This document shows positions 7,807 through 16,530 of a stretch of DNA of 26,783 nt, piece after piece. A program made the translations under genes and the position numbers. The notes under the pieces were generated by a model. That model was not told the origin of the DNA. It did not search any database and saw only the letters and a program-made list of their open reading frames with translations. The stretch is from Verrucomicrobiota bacterium. Lineage in GTDB: Bacteria; Verrucomicrobiota; Verrucomicrobiia; Limisphaerales; SXQI01. Position 1 is the first letter of the stretch; every line of letters begins with the position of its first letter. Location of the stretch: positions 1 to 26,783 of the forward strand of contig WBXJ01000007.1 of assembly GCA_008933045.1 (NCBI GenBank), given 5' to 3'.

Positions 7807-10626
7807 CTACGATTTAGGGATCGCGGTGACGTCGAATCGGCGTTCGGTTGTGTAATACTTTTTGAAAATGGTTCGAATCTCTGCGGTCGAGAAGGTTTGA
7901 AAATCTTCCTTAATGTTCATTTCAGCATCCAGTTTTCGGTGGCGGAGGTCGTGGTTCCGCAATATCCCCCACCAATAACTAGGTTCACGCGTTGTCGTAT
8001 CTAGGTTGTTTGCCATTTGCTTTTTAGCGTTGGCAAGTTCCTCCTCAGTGGGGCCGTTTTCCCCGAACACACGAAAGATTTTGTGGACCTCAGAATTTAC
8101 GCGGAGGGCATTGGCGGGGCTGCACGGAGCACCAGCACTCATTCGGCCTGCATCATGATAAATCCACGCGGGTGTGCTTCTTGCTCCGATCGAATACACA
8201 ATGGAGAGTTCCTCGCGCACCTGTTTGACCAAACGGCTCGAGAGCGTCAATGCAGCCAGATCAAGTGCCCGAGAATCGCGAATGTTGCTCCCATCCGAAC
8301 CGGCGAACCCGGCGATGGCTACCGCTTGCGGAGTCACAGTTTGTACCACGACATTCGTGAGCAAAGGGCCGATCGGCCGAGGGGATTGTCGAAGTCGATC
8401 GATCGCAGGGTTGGTGCGGGATCGTTTGGGCAAACTTCCCAAATATCGTTCGAGCAATGGTAAAACCTTTTCCAGTGAAATATCTCCGACCACAGCGACT
8501 TCGATGGGTGATGATTTGCATAACCGATCAAACCAAGATTGGGCACTCTCGAGTGTCATTGCTTCGACCTGACGTCGGTTCGTAAAAGCGCGTCGAGGGT
8601 CTCCTCCAGACAGAAGCGATTCCATCGCCTCTTGGGCCTTGAATTGAGGCAATTTCTCGCGGTGTTCGATCGATTGCAACGTGGAAAGCCGCCAGTTGTT
8701 GAACGCAGATTTTTCAATGATTCCCTCCTTGAGCAATAAGAAACTTTTTTGAAGCCCGAATTCAAGATCCAAGGGAGATCCAGTCACATCAATTTCAAAA
8801 TGGTCCTTTATGTCGGACGCTTCCACCGAAATATTCCTACCCGTCATCAGATCACGCATCACGCTCGATGGAATCTTGCCTGTTGCAGCTTCGTTGATCG
8901 CGATGGTTGCCACGTCAGTAATTCCAGCATTCCCTCCGGTTTCCTCGATCGTTCCGCCTGCTAAAGAAATGCTTACCAACACTGAATCTTTTTTGTAATC
9001 CATGTAACGGTGGTGGAAACGCACTCCGTTATTCAACCATCCGCTCGTGATTCCGAGCGGTTCAAAAGTTGACTGCTCAACCACCTTTCCAGCCTTCGGT
9101 AATTTGGCTAAAAGATTCGTAATCGCTGCAGTTTGTTTGAGATTTACTAATTTCTCGGCACTAGCCTCTTTTGCGGCAGCGAGAACTTGCTCCCTTGTCG
9201 GCACAATCGTGGGATCCTTGCTCGACATCGAAATCGCGTAGGCAAAGGTTCCGGGTGCAAAATACTTTTGAATATCGACATTGATTTCTTCGGCCTTTAA
9301 TCCCGGCAACAATTGCTTGTGAAGATCTAAGCTCTGTTGCGCTGAAAGCGACGGGGTGCGTTCGTTTACATTGTTGATAATTTCATCAATGATTTCGCCC
9401 GCACTGCGAGTGGGCTCAGTTCTCACCGCCCGCTCGGTGGCCGCGAGGATCTCAGTTCGGGCAAGTGTTAACTCGTGGTCGGTGATCCCAAAATTTCGGA
9501 TCCGGTTGATTTCAGTGATCAATTCCTTCAGCATCTTACGCCAGTCCTTTGCTTCTCCCGACGCGAAACCGCCTACTAAGAGTCCGTCATGGAAGAAATC
9601 CTGAATGCCAGCCGATGCCTGACGATAACTTGCTTCACCTTTTTTTACGCGATCATCAAACCGACGACTAATAATCCATGCAGCTACAGAATGAATGATA
9701 TCCTCACGCAACCCTTCCACCGTCGTGGTGGGAGGTTCGGCAGCCCGTATATTCAGCATCTGAATTTGGCAGACTGCCTCCTCAGCATCAGTCGTAACTA
9801 TCGCCCGTTCCTGCGTAAATGGGGTGAATTCAGCGGTATGCGGTTTTAGGGCAGGGACGCTTGATTTGTAATCTCCAAACCATTTTTTAATTAGGGGCAG
9901 AATTTCATCCGGTTTAGAGTCTCCGACTAAGAAAACAGAGACATTTTCAGGACGATACCATTGTCGGTAGTATTGCTCGAATTCTGCGCGAGGAGCGTTG
10001 GCGATGATCCCATCGTCCCCGATCGGCAATCGTTTAGCAAAACGTGATCCGTTAAAAAGTTCGGGCCAAAGTTTATCTCTGATTCGTTGGCCGGAGCTTT
10101 TTCCTCGACGCGATTCCTCCAGCACAATCCCACGTTCCTTCGTGATCTCCTCATCCAGTAACGAGGCCCCAAAAGCGTAATCGCTCAATACCATCAGTGC
10201 TTTGTCAATTTGTTCCGTTTTTGTGTTCGGCGTGAAAAGCATATAAACGGTTTGATCAAAACTAGTGAACGCGTTGAGATGCGCACCAAATTGCATGCCG
10301 ATGCTTTCGAAATAAGGAATGAGTTTCCCTGGTGGAAAATGCGTCGTGCCATTGAAAGCCATATGCTCCATAAAATGAGCAAGCCCTCGTTGGCTCTCGG
10401 TTTCATTCAGGGAACCCGTGCGCACATGAATCTTGGCGGCCATCTTTCCTGGAGGATTATTGTGCTCGCGGTAATACCAAGTCACACCATTGTCGAGGCG
10501 CCCCGTCAGGATTCGACCATCCTGAGGCAATGGGGTGTCCGCGTGAACAACTGGCGAAAGCATCCAAGAAAACAATAGAAAAGTAGTAGCGAGGATCCGA
10601 AAAGTAACTCTGTAATGCGGGTTCAT
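7807..10626 (-). CDS. M16 (insulinase/pitrilysin-family) zinc metalloprotease, periplasmic
   Basis: A 939-residue protease with a signal peptide ending VHA at about residue 29. The inverted zinc motif HFMEH is at 84-88 (H84, E87, H88), with the third ligand E164 in ITKERGIVLEE, exactly the spacing expected in M16 enzymes. These residues argue for an active zinc endopeptidase or oligopeptidase. The C-terminal half (from about 525, GWLNNGVRFHHR) repeats the M16 fold but has no HxxEH, as is usual for the non-catalytic half of PqqL/pitrilysin-like single-chain enzymes. Size and layout resemble PqqL-type proteins, but the name is not assigned because PqqL has a specific role. The gene is first in a probable leftward operon with two PSD1–DUF1501 pairs. 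Its upstream region is shared with the divergent pseudopilin gene. Starting at 10626 places the signal peptide at the N-terminus. Confidence 0.93.
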   Translation of the reverse strand: MNPHYRVTFRILATTFLLFSWMLSPVVHADTPLPQDGRILTGRLDNGVTWYYREHNNPPGKMAAKIHVRTGSLNETESQRGLAHFMEHMAFNGTTHFPPGKLIPYFESIGMQFGAHLNAFTSFDQTVYMLFTPNTKTEQIDKALMVLSDYAFGASLLDEEITKERGIVLEESRRGKSSGQRIRDKLWPELFNGSRFAKRLPIGDDGIIANAPRAEFEQYYRQWYRPENVSVFLVGDSKPDEILPLIKKWFGDYKSSVPALKPHTAEFTPFTQERAIVTTDAEEAVCQIQMLNIRAAEPPTTTVEGLREDIIHSVAAWIISRRFDDRVKKGEASYRQASAGIQDFFHDGLLVGGFASGEAKDWRKMLKELITEINRIRNFGITDHELTLARTEILAATERAVRTEPTRSAGEIIDEIINNVNERTPSLSAQQSLDLHKQLLPGLKAEEINVDIQKYFAPGTFAYAISMSSKDPTIVPTREQVLAAAKEASAEKLVNLKQTAAITNLLAKLPKAGKVVEQSTFEPLGITSGWLNNGVRFHHRYMDYKKDSVLVSISLAGGTIEETGGNAGITDVATIAINEAATGKIPSSVMRDLMTGRNISVEASDIKDHFEIDVTGSPLDLEFGLQKSFLLLKEGIIEKSAFNNWRLSTLQSIEHREKLPQFKAQEAMESLLSGGDPRRAFTNRRQVEAMTLESAQSWFDRLCKSSPIEVAVVGDISLEKVLPLLERYLGSLPKRSRTNPAIDRLRQSPRPIGPLLTNVVVQTVTPQAVAIAGFAGSDGSNIRDSRALDLAALTLSSRLVKQVREELSIVYSIGARSTPAWIYHDAGRMSAGAPCSPANALRVNSEVHKIFRVFGENGPTEEELANAKKQMANNLDTTTREPSYWWGILRNHDLRHRKLDAEMNIKEDFQTFSTAEIRTIFKKYYTTERRFDVTAIPKS

Positions 10627-10775
10627 TTGTTACCAAAAAATGTAGCTTAAAAAGCCCAAAACCGCCAGATCGTATTTTAACCACCCAAACGGCCGTCGCG
10701 AACCTCAAAAAATTGTTCGCTACATGCTAAAGAGTGATGTTGACGATTGTCGGCTCCCGTTACTAATGTCGTGTA
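10627..10775. promoter_or_regulatory. Divergent intergenic region between M16 protease and pseudopilin genes
   Basis: This 149-base gap must hold the start signals of two divergent units. Toward the pseudopilin there is TTGACG at 10740-10745, followed 16 bases later by ACTAAT (10762-10767). That is a weak sigma-70-like pair and would give a nearly leaderless transcript. Two nested inverted repeats are visible: ATGTAGC (10640-10646) with GCTACAT (10719-10725), and GCGAAC (10698-10703) with GTTCGC (10715-10720) across an A/T-rich 11-base spacer. The latter could be an operator. No convincing promoter for the leftward operon was identified by eye. Confidence 0.35.
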
Positions 10776-11510
10776 ATGAAACCCATCGATCGCCTACCTC
10801 GAGTGTTTCGGTTCCAGAAACGCCTCGGTGCGTTCACCTTGATTGAGCTCCTCGTGGTGATTGCAATCATTGCTATCCTCGCGAGCATGCTGCTACCCGC
10901 GCTTTCCAAGGCCAAGGCCAAAGCCCAGACAACTCTGTGTATCTCGAACCTTCGGCAAATCGGTCTCACCTACGCTCTCTACACAAGTGATAACCGTGAC
11001 CAATTTCCCTATTCAGGCCGCGACTGGCCTCAGATGGGGTTTGTGGATATTCTCAAGCTGATGAACCCCTATATCAGTACGAACTCACGATCGTTTTATT
11101 TATGCCCATCAGATCGCGGCCTCGGGTTCAACTTTCAATGGACAATCGCCAATAATTATCCCATCCGCACCAATGATTTGCTCTTTCCTTGTTCCTACTA
11201 CTACTACAACCAGTTTTACCACACCGATGACGCCGCTGCCTTACGCGTCAGGAGCGTAACTGAAGTAAGATCTCCCACAAAGAAGGCGATCTCCCCTTGC
11301 TTCGCGAGCACCAAAGGCAAGTGGCATGACATTCGCAAGAACACCACCAGTTCTGGCCATGGCACTCGAGGAATGGCACTACTCTTTGTTGATGGTCACT
11401 CCGAGTTTGCTCCCTACGATCGCCTCAACGCCCCCTTTAAGGACGGCCCCACCCTCCTCTACAACCTCGACTGGACGATCGGCGGACTTCGTGGTGAGGA
11501 TCTTAAGTAA
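10776..11510 (+). CDS. Type II secretion/type IV pilus pseudopilin-like protein (verrucomicrobial H-X-DG type)
   Basis: A 244-residue protein with a class III prepilin signal. A short basic leader ends at Ala19, and the mature N-terminus would be FTLIELLVVIAIIAILASML with Phe at +1 and Glu at +5 (E24). This is the site cut and N-methylated by prepilin peptidase, and the hydrophobic helix that follows packs into the pseudopilus. The C-terminal region has the HGTRGMALLFVDGH stretch of the DUF1559-like H-X9-DG family common in Planctomycetes and Verrucomicrobia. Here there are ten residues between His and Asp, not nine. The globular middle is rich in Tyr and Asn, including a YYYY run. The gene stands alone, divergent from the protease operon and convergent with the C11 peptidase. 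It is probably a substrate or component of the secretion machine encoded at 21605-26783. Confidence 0.9.
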   Translation: MKPIDRLPRVFRFQKRLGAFTLIELLVVIAIIAILASMLLPALSKAKAKAQTTLCISNLRQIGLTYALYTSDNRDQFPYSGRDWPQMGFVDILKLMNPYISTNSRSFYLCPSDRGLGFNFQWTIANNYPIRTNDLLFPCSYYYYNQFYHTDDAAALRVRSVTEVRSPTKKAISPCFASTKGKWHDIRKNTTSSGHGTRGMALLFVDGHSEFAPYDRLNAPFKDGPTLLYNLDWTIGGLRGEDLK

Positions 11511-11530
11511 TCGCAAAATTTCCTAGCAGA

Positions 11531-11561
11531 GGACGCGGTGGATAATACCTCCACCGCGTCC
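11531..11561. terminator. Strong hairpin between convergent genes, likely bidirectional terminator
   Basis: GGACGCGGTGGA at 11531-11542 pairs perfectly with TCCACCGCGTCC at 11550-11561 around a 7-base loop (TAATACC), giving a GC-rich 12-bp stem. It lies 20 bases after the pseudopilin stop and 14 bases before the stop of the opposing C11 peptidase gene. There is no run of T on either side, so it is not a canonical intrinsic terminator. It may work with Rho or as a 3'-end stabilising structure for both transcripts. Confidence 0.7.
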
Positions 11562-11575
11562 AACATAAACCCCGA

Positions 11576-14500
11576 TTATCGAACCACTCTGAAGAATCTT
11601 ACGTTCTCCGAGGGGAAGAAGCGGTACGATCTGCGTTCTCCATCAAAGTCGATTTGATCGTCAGAAATTTCTTCCAACCAATTACTAGAGGAGAGATCAG
11701 TGGTCGTTTTTAAGACCGAATTAAAATATGGATCGAACCAAGAAACACTGATCGATCCATCCGGCAAGAGAATGCTCTCGATCTCCAGCGGCTCGTCCTC
11801 AATCGTCACGATGAACTGGATCGACTGGCTGACGTTTCCGTAGATGTCCTCAGCATCCATCGAAACCGTGTAATCTCCTGCCTGAAGGTAAGCCCAGGCA
11901 ACCTCCATTCCAGCGAGACCCTCCGCGGGGATGAGCAACGACTCATCGGCTAGGATCCCGTAACTCTCAAACGCTTCAGGATCATCAATGGGAGCGTACT
12001 CGACATAATAAATAGGGGTCAGGTGTCCGCCGGGTTCGAGTGTCAACGCGCGTGGAGACCCTTGCTCACCTACATCACCATCAAGCACCGAGATGATCTG
12101 AGGATTCTCCCCTCCCATATCAGTATATAAGATAACCAACTGGCTCACCTCAGAACCTGGGGGTAGGTAATCCGCGTAGCTGACAATGGTGTCCGGTTCA
12201 TGAGGCATTGTGAACCCTCCCAAAAAGAGGCCAATTTCATAGTCAGCTCCCCAAATCACAGGGGCTGTTCCATTCCATTGAAATTCCCCATTCAAAGAGT
12301 TCAGATCATTAGTGCTGAATAACTGCCCTAAATACACGAGTTCATCCGGATCCTTGGTGAACTCATTGCTGACAAGATACCCGTGAACACTCTGAAAGTC
12401 AGAGGTATCCTCGATGGTAAAATTCAAAATCGCGGGGCTTGCCTTGCTAGCAGCCCTCCGTGGCCCTCCTGCAGGTGGTTTAATGACAGGCGAGGAGGTG
12501 TCCTGGGAGCGGGCACTTTTGAGCAGACTCAACAAATTAATCCAGCTTTGATCCGAGGCGAAGAGTGACAATTGGTTATAATCGATATCTACGGTTCCGG
12601 TTGTTGGAAAATACACAGAAAGCCCCATAGCGTTTTGCTTTTTGGTTCCACGGGCGATTCCGATGATGATATTATTGATCGTGCTAATTAAAGTGTTTGC
12701 TGCGGTTTTCAGCGCAGCGTTAGCCAAACCATCAGCGGCGATTTTTTGCGCCAACTCTCCAAGATCCGCGTAGGTTAGTGCTGTCGCCAACTCATTTGCA
12801 CTCCCCACGGAGTAGGGAGTTAGGCTACTGCGGATTCCGACGAAGCGGGCCTTGTTTGCTTGCACATAAGGAGTAAGGGCTTTACTGAATTCAAAGAAGG
12901 ACTGTTCAAATTTTGCGTAACTACGGAGGTCGTAAGCGGCATGAAACCCGAACATGTCATCAGCCTCGTAACTAACGCCAAAATGGTGGCTCTTCCAATG
13001 CTGAACCTCGGCTGCCGCGAAATCCCGTGCCGATACGCTCGGGTTCTGTTTCAAGTAGTTGAGAGACGCCGTGTAATCCCAGCCGGGACCGAAGTCGATC
13101 TCAGGGCCAGCGATAAGAATATCGCTTAGTTGAAACATGTCGCCGAGAATTTCCGCTCCCCCCATCAAGCAAGTATCGAAAGAGGTGAAGTCAAGCCGTT
13201 GAACGGCGGTGGCCGACAGTGCTGTTTTTACCGCATCCACAAGGGGCCCCGTTCTCATACCAGGACCATGGCCGGTACCGTCCTGACTGTCCCCGCCGAA
13301 TCCGCCTTGCCACTGCCCACCATGGTTCCACAGCACTAATCCATAGCGTTTTGCGGGATAATTTTGAATCCCCCAACGGACGAAATCACTGAGGTTTTTC
13401 GGATCATCAAGGTCGAGTTCTGGCAGGCGCTGAATCGCCGGGCTTGTGATCGTCCCGGTGCTGTTGGTTTTCATCAAGAACCGCGTCACCCCCGATTTCA
13501 GACTATTCGGCAGCCCTTGAATCGATGGATTCGAAGCATCGAAATCCGCCTGAACTACAATATTGAAACCGGCAGCACTTCCTACCCGCTCCATTTCCAG
13601 CATATCCTGAGCTAAGGATGCGGAAAGGTTGTGATCCCCGTGCCCATAGACAAGAATCGTCCACGTATGCTCGCCCGAGGAAGGGGTAGTTACAGAAATG
13701 ACTGCTGCAACACTGGTGACAGTTCCAGCGCCGTTGCTGACGGTAACCTTATAGGATCCCGCGTCTGTCAGCCGAATTGCGGGAAAGGCCAGTTCCTGAG
13801 ACGTAGCACCAGCGATTGGTTGATCATTTTTTAACCATTTGTAAACCAACGTGTCACTTCCAGTCGCATTGACGACAAGCTTGGCGGAGGCCCCAACCGT
13901 CAACGCTTCACCGCGCGGTTGCAAAGTAATCTTTGGAGCAGTCGATGAGGAAGTCACGGAGACCTTGGCGACTGTGCTAGTCACGCTCCCGACCGAGTTC
14001 GCGATGCGAACGGAGTAGTCGCCCGCTAGACTGGAAGCGACATTCGAGTATTTTAGGATCGCGTTCGTCGCTGAGCTGATTGGAGAACCGTTCTTGTGCC
14101 ATTGATAAATCAGTGGTCCTGTTCCCTCTGCAGTTACTGACAATAATATTTCGGCACCCTGAGCAACCGAGACACTCCGAGGCTGAGCCACAATTGTCGG
14201 TGCCTTGGACGGCGAAACCACCGTCAATTGAGCCTCGCTGCTAACCACATTGCCCCCAGCGTTGGAGATGCGGACTGAATATTTTGCTGCGTCGGCGGCA
14301 GCGACGCTTACTAGGACAAGATTAGAACTGGCGGCCCCTTGGATGTTCACACCTCCCTTTAGCCACTGATACGTCAACGGGGATGAACTCGTAGCCTTGA
14401 CGTTGAAGGTAGCCTTCGATGCTAGGGTAGCGGAGACTGCCTTTGGTTGTTCCTCAATCACAGGAAGCGACGAGAGCACCTTTAGGTTCTGTGTGGAGTT

Positions 14501-15433
14501 GGGTGCCGAAAGATAAACCTGATTACCTGCTTGTGAGGCCGTGATCGTGGTAGTCCCCAAGGCCATGATGGTCAAAACATTCCCGTTTACTTTGGCCACG
14601 TTAGGGTTAGCACTGGTGTAGGTAATTGGTAAACCGCTATTTGCTTTCGCAGAAAGCGTCAGATTGGCCCCGACAACGCGTTGATCAGGGATCGCTGGAA
14701 AAGCGATGGTTTGGAGTAGTCGGTTGACTATAACTACGGCATCGGCGCTTTTGATGCTCCCAAAAGAATTGGTGATTACCACGGAATAGTTTCCAGACTG
14801 ATTTGTTTGCGCATTGGCGAAGCTAAGATTGGCTTGGGTTGCGCCGCCAATTTTAGAGCCATTCAGCGACCATTGGTAGCTGAGCGGGTCGCTACCGGCA
14901 GCCACGACGGTTAGCTTACTAGTCTGGTTTACATCGAGTTTCAGCCCGGTAGGTTGCGAGACGATTCGAGGGGCGGTTTGCAGCACCGAATCGGGGACAA
15001 AAGTCACGTCATCCAGAAACGCGGCATCCGCGCCATCAACGCCTTCAGAATCCTTGCTATAGGTCCAACGAATATTATGAGATCCCGCGCTTACCCGAAT
15101 ATTTCCCTCGGTCCACCCAACCTCGCCTGATATCGGGTTAATCTGTGCCACTTCATCAATGGCAATCTCAAGATTATCATAACGGGCCTCTGAGGAGACC
15201 GCGTACCAGTATTTCAATACACCTGGTCCCAGAACGGTTGCCTGAATCCACGATTTCTGATCGTGCTGTATCAAACCACTTCTCTCGGCATTTACTCCAT
15301 CGTGGCTATTTTGTGTTTGGGATTTCCATTGAGCATCGCCGCCAGTAATCCATTGAATATCACCTGCCGTGACCTTCAAACCGGCCAGAATTAAGCCAAC
15401 CACCAGAAGCGAAAAAGAGAATCGTATTTTCAT
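11576..15433 (-). CDS. Secreted clostripain-family (C11) cysteine peptidase with tandem Ig-like domains
   Basis: A 1285-residue exported protein with a signal peptide at 1-23. Residues 25-147 form a jelly-roll-like module ending in AAFLDDVTF, seen at the N-terminus of many surface proteins. Ig-like repeats follow at about 152-237, 325-405, 411-494 and 499-583, each with a YxW core and a terminal YSVRI or YKVTV strand. A different bacterial Ig-like unit lies at about 240-318 (SANPNVAKVNGN). The C11 peptidase domain spans about 590-975. It opens with WTILVYGHGDHNL and has the predicted catalytic His704 in LWNHGGQW and Cys755 in FDTCLMGG. The remaining C-terminus, about 1000-1285, includes an acidic beta-rich region and a final FFRVVR end typical of verrucomicrobial secreted proteins. 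C11 enzymes usually cleave after Arg or Lys; that specificity is inferred. The gene starts at an ATG with the signal peptide immediately after it and no Shine–Dalgarno sequence. Confidence 0.92.
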   Translation of the reverse strand: MKIRFSFSLLVVGLILAGLKVTAGDIQWITGGDAQWKSQTQNSHDGVNAERSGLIQHDQKSWIQATVLGPGVLKYWYAVSSEARYDNLEIAIDEVAQINPISGEVGWTEGNIRVSAGSHNIRWTYSKDSEGVDGADAAFLDDVTFVPDSVLQTAPRIVSQPTGLKLDVNQTSKLTVVAAGSDPLSYQWSLNGSKIGGATQANLSFANAQTNQSGNYSVVITNSFGSIKSADAVVIVNRLLQTIAFPAIPDQRVVGANLTLSAKANSGLPITYTSANPNVAKVNGNVLTIMALGTTTITASQAGNQVYLSAPNSTQNLKVLSSLPVIEEQPKAVSATLASKATFNVKATSSSPLTYQWLKGGVNIQGAASSNLVLVSVAAADAAKYSVRISNAGGNVVSSEAQLTVVSPSKAPTIVAQPRSVSVAQGAEILLSVTAEGTGPLIYQWHKNGSPISSATNAILKYSNVASSLAGDYSVRIANSVGSVTSTVAKVSVTSSSTAPKITLQPRGEALTVGASAKLVVNATGSDTLVYKWLKNDQPIAGATSQELAFPAIRLTDAGSYKVTVSNGAGTVTSVAAVISVTTPSSGEHTWTILVYGHGDHNLSASLAQDMLEMERVGSAAGFNIVVQADFDASNPSIQGLPNSLKSGVTRFLMKTNSTGTITSPAIQRLPELDLDDPKNLSDFVRWGIQNYPAKRYGLVLWNHGGQWQGGFGGDSQDGTGHGPGMRTGPLVDAVKTALSATAVQRLDFTSFDTCLMGGAEILGDMFQLSDILIAGPEIDFGPGWDYTASLNYLKQNPSVSARDFAAAEVQHWKSHHFGVSYEADDMFGFHAAYDLRSYAKFEQSFFEFSKALTPYVQANKARFVGIRSSLTPYSVGSANELATALTYADLGELAQKIAADGLANAALKTAANTLISTINNIIIGIARGTKKQNAMGLSVYFPTTGTVDIDYNQLSLFASDQSWINLLSLLKSARSQDTSSPVIKPPAGGPRRAASKASPAILNFTIEDTSDFQSVHGYLVSNEFTKDPDELVYLGQLFSTNDLNSLNGEFQWNGTAPVIWGADYEIGLFLGGFTMPHEPDTIVSYADYLPPGSEVSQLVILYTDMGGENPQIISVLDGDVGEQGSPRALTLEPGGHLTPIYYVEYAPIDDPEAFESYGILADESLLIPAEGLAGMEVAWAYLQAGDYTVSMDAEDIYGNVSQSIQFIVTIEDEPLEIESILLPDGSISVSWFDPYFNSVLKTTTDLSSSNWLEEISDDQIDFDGERRSYRFFPSENVRFFRVVR

Positions 15434-15589
15434 AATAGTACAGGTTCAGATTGAGTAATGTCGCCACATCAAAGTGATCGTAATTGAGCCAAAGTGGAGG
15501 TTTCAACAAAAATTAACCACTGGATGGGAAAATTTTCTGCTTTGCTTCCTGACCTCTGCTTTGCACAATTTGTTCTTTGAATATTGATT
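15434..15589. promoter_or_regulatory. Divergent intergenic region between C11 peptidase and HAD hydrolase genes
   Basis: A 156-base A/T-rich gap that must hold promoters for the leftward protease and the rightward HAD–leuD–methyltransferase group. I see no strong -35/-10 pair, palindrome or riboswitch-like fold in either direction. In particular, nothing resembling a leucine-responsive leader peptide is visible ahead of the leuD-containing group. Confidence 0.3.
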
Positions 15590-16471
15590 ATGTCTGATCC
15601 AGCACAGGTTCTCCGCGATTTTAAACCTTCCAAGGAATTTTTTGTCGGTATCGATTCTGATGGTTGCGTGTTTGACTCCATGGAGATCAAGCACAAGGAA
15701 TGTTTCACTCCGATGTTTGTGAAACATTTCCACCTCCAAGCCGTTAGTAAATTCGCACGTGAAGTGTGGGATTTTGTGAACCTTTATTCGAAAACTCGCG
15801 GTGCCAACCGTTTTCCCGCGTTGGTTCGTGCGTTAAATCTACTGCGCGAGCGTCCAGAAGTTCGGACACGTGGAATTGCGGTTCCTTCCACCACAGTGCT
15901 CGAAGAATGGTTGGCGCGAGAAACTAAGCTTGGGAATGCAACTCTCGCTGCCGAGGTGAAGGGTGGTAACGAGGGCCTCACCCAAATCAAAGTTTGGTCC
16001 GATGCGGTGAACAGGGCCATCGAGGACATTGTCCATGGGGTGCCTCCGTTCCCTTTGTTTAAGGAGTCCCTGACCAAAATTAACACCCGAGCTGACGCGA
16101 TGGTGATTTCCCAAACTCCTGCTGACGCGCTCGCTCGAGAATGGACTGAGCACGGTATTGATTATGGAGTTCAGGTCATCGCTGGTCAGGAAATGGGGAC
16201 TAAAACTGAGCACCTGAAGTTTGCTGCTGTTGGAAAATACGCGCCCTCGAAGATTCTGATGATCGGTGATGCTCCGGGCGACCAGAAGGCAGCCAAATTG
16301 AATGGCGTGCTATTTTATCCAATCGTTCCGGGCAGGGAGGAAGTTTCTTGGCAGCGATTTCACAATGAAGCTCTGGATCGATTTTTCCTAGGCACTTACG
16401 CAGGTCATTACGAGAACGAACTCATTCGTGAGTTCGACGGCAGCCTGCCAGAGGACCCTCATTGGAAGTAA
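15590..16471 (+). CDS. HAD-superfamily hydrolase (phosphatase-like)
   Basis: A 293-residue cytoplasmic protein with all HAD signatures. Motif I is FFVGIDSDGCVFDS, with nucleophile D22 and acid/base D24. Motif II is at VISQTP (S174). A Lys follows in the TKTEHLK region, and motif IV is ILMIGDAPGDQ with D227 and D231. These predict Mg-dependent phosphoester hydrolysis through an aspartyl-phosphate. A cap of roughly 130 residues between motifs I and II would set the substrate, which I cannot name. The ATG at 15590 is preferred; an upstream in-frame TTG at 15584 would add only two residues. It heads a rightward group with leuD and an rRNA methyltransferase, but the shared context does not point to a common pathway. 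Confidence 0.88.
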   Translation: MSDPAQVLRDFKPSKEFFVGIDSDGCVFDSMEIKHKECFTPMFVKHFHLQAVSKFAREVWDFVNLYSKTRGANRFPALVRALNLLRERPEVRTRGIAVPSTTVLEEWLARETKLGNATLAAEVKGGNEGLTQIKVWSDAVNRAIEDIVHGVPPFPLFKESLTKINTRADAMVISQTPADALAREWTEHGIDYGVQVIAGQEMGTKTEHLKFAAVGKYAPSKILMIGDAPGDQKAAKLNGVLFYPIVPGREEVSWQRFHNEALDRFFLGTYAGHYENELIREFDGSLPEDPHWK

Positions 16472-16530
16472 TATCCCGACGACCTAAATCAATCTTGCCC
16501 CAGCTTGGTGTTTTTCAGCATATTAACCCT

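Noticed and set aside
13650..14980. Possible tandem DNA repeats in the Ig-like part of the C11 peptidase gene
   Set aside because: The repeats are recognisable at protein level only; the DNA copies are too diverged to call a nucleotide repeat.
16462..16530. Longer leuD start (TTG at 16462)
   Set aside because: It overlaps the HAD gene and adds 23 residues before the conserved family start; the ATG at 16531 fits better.
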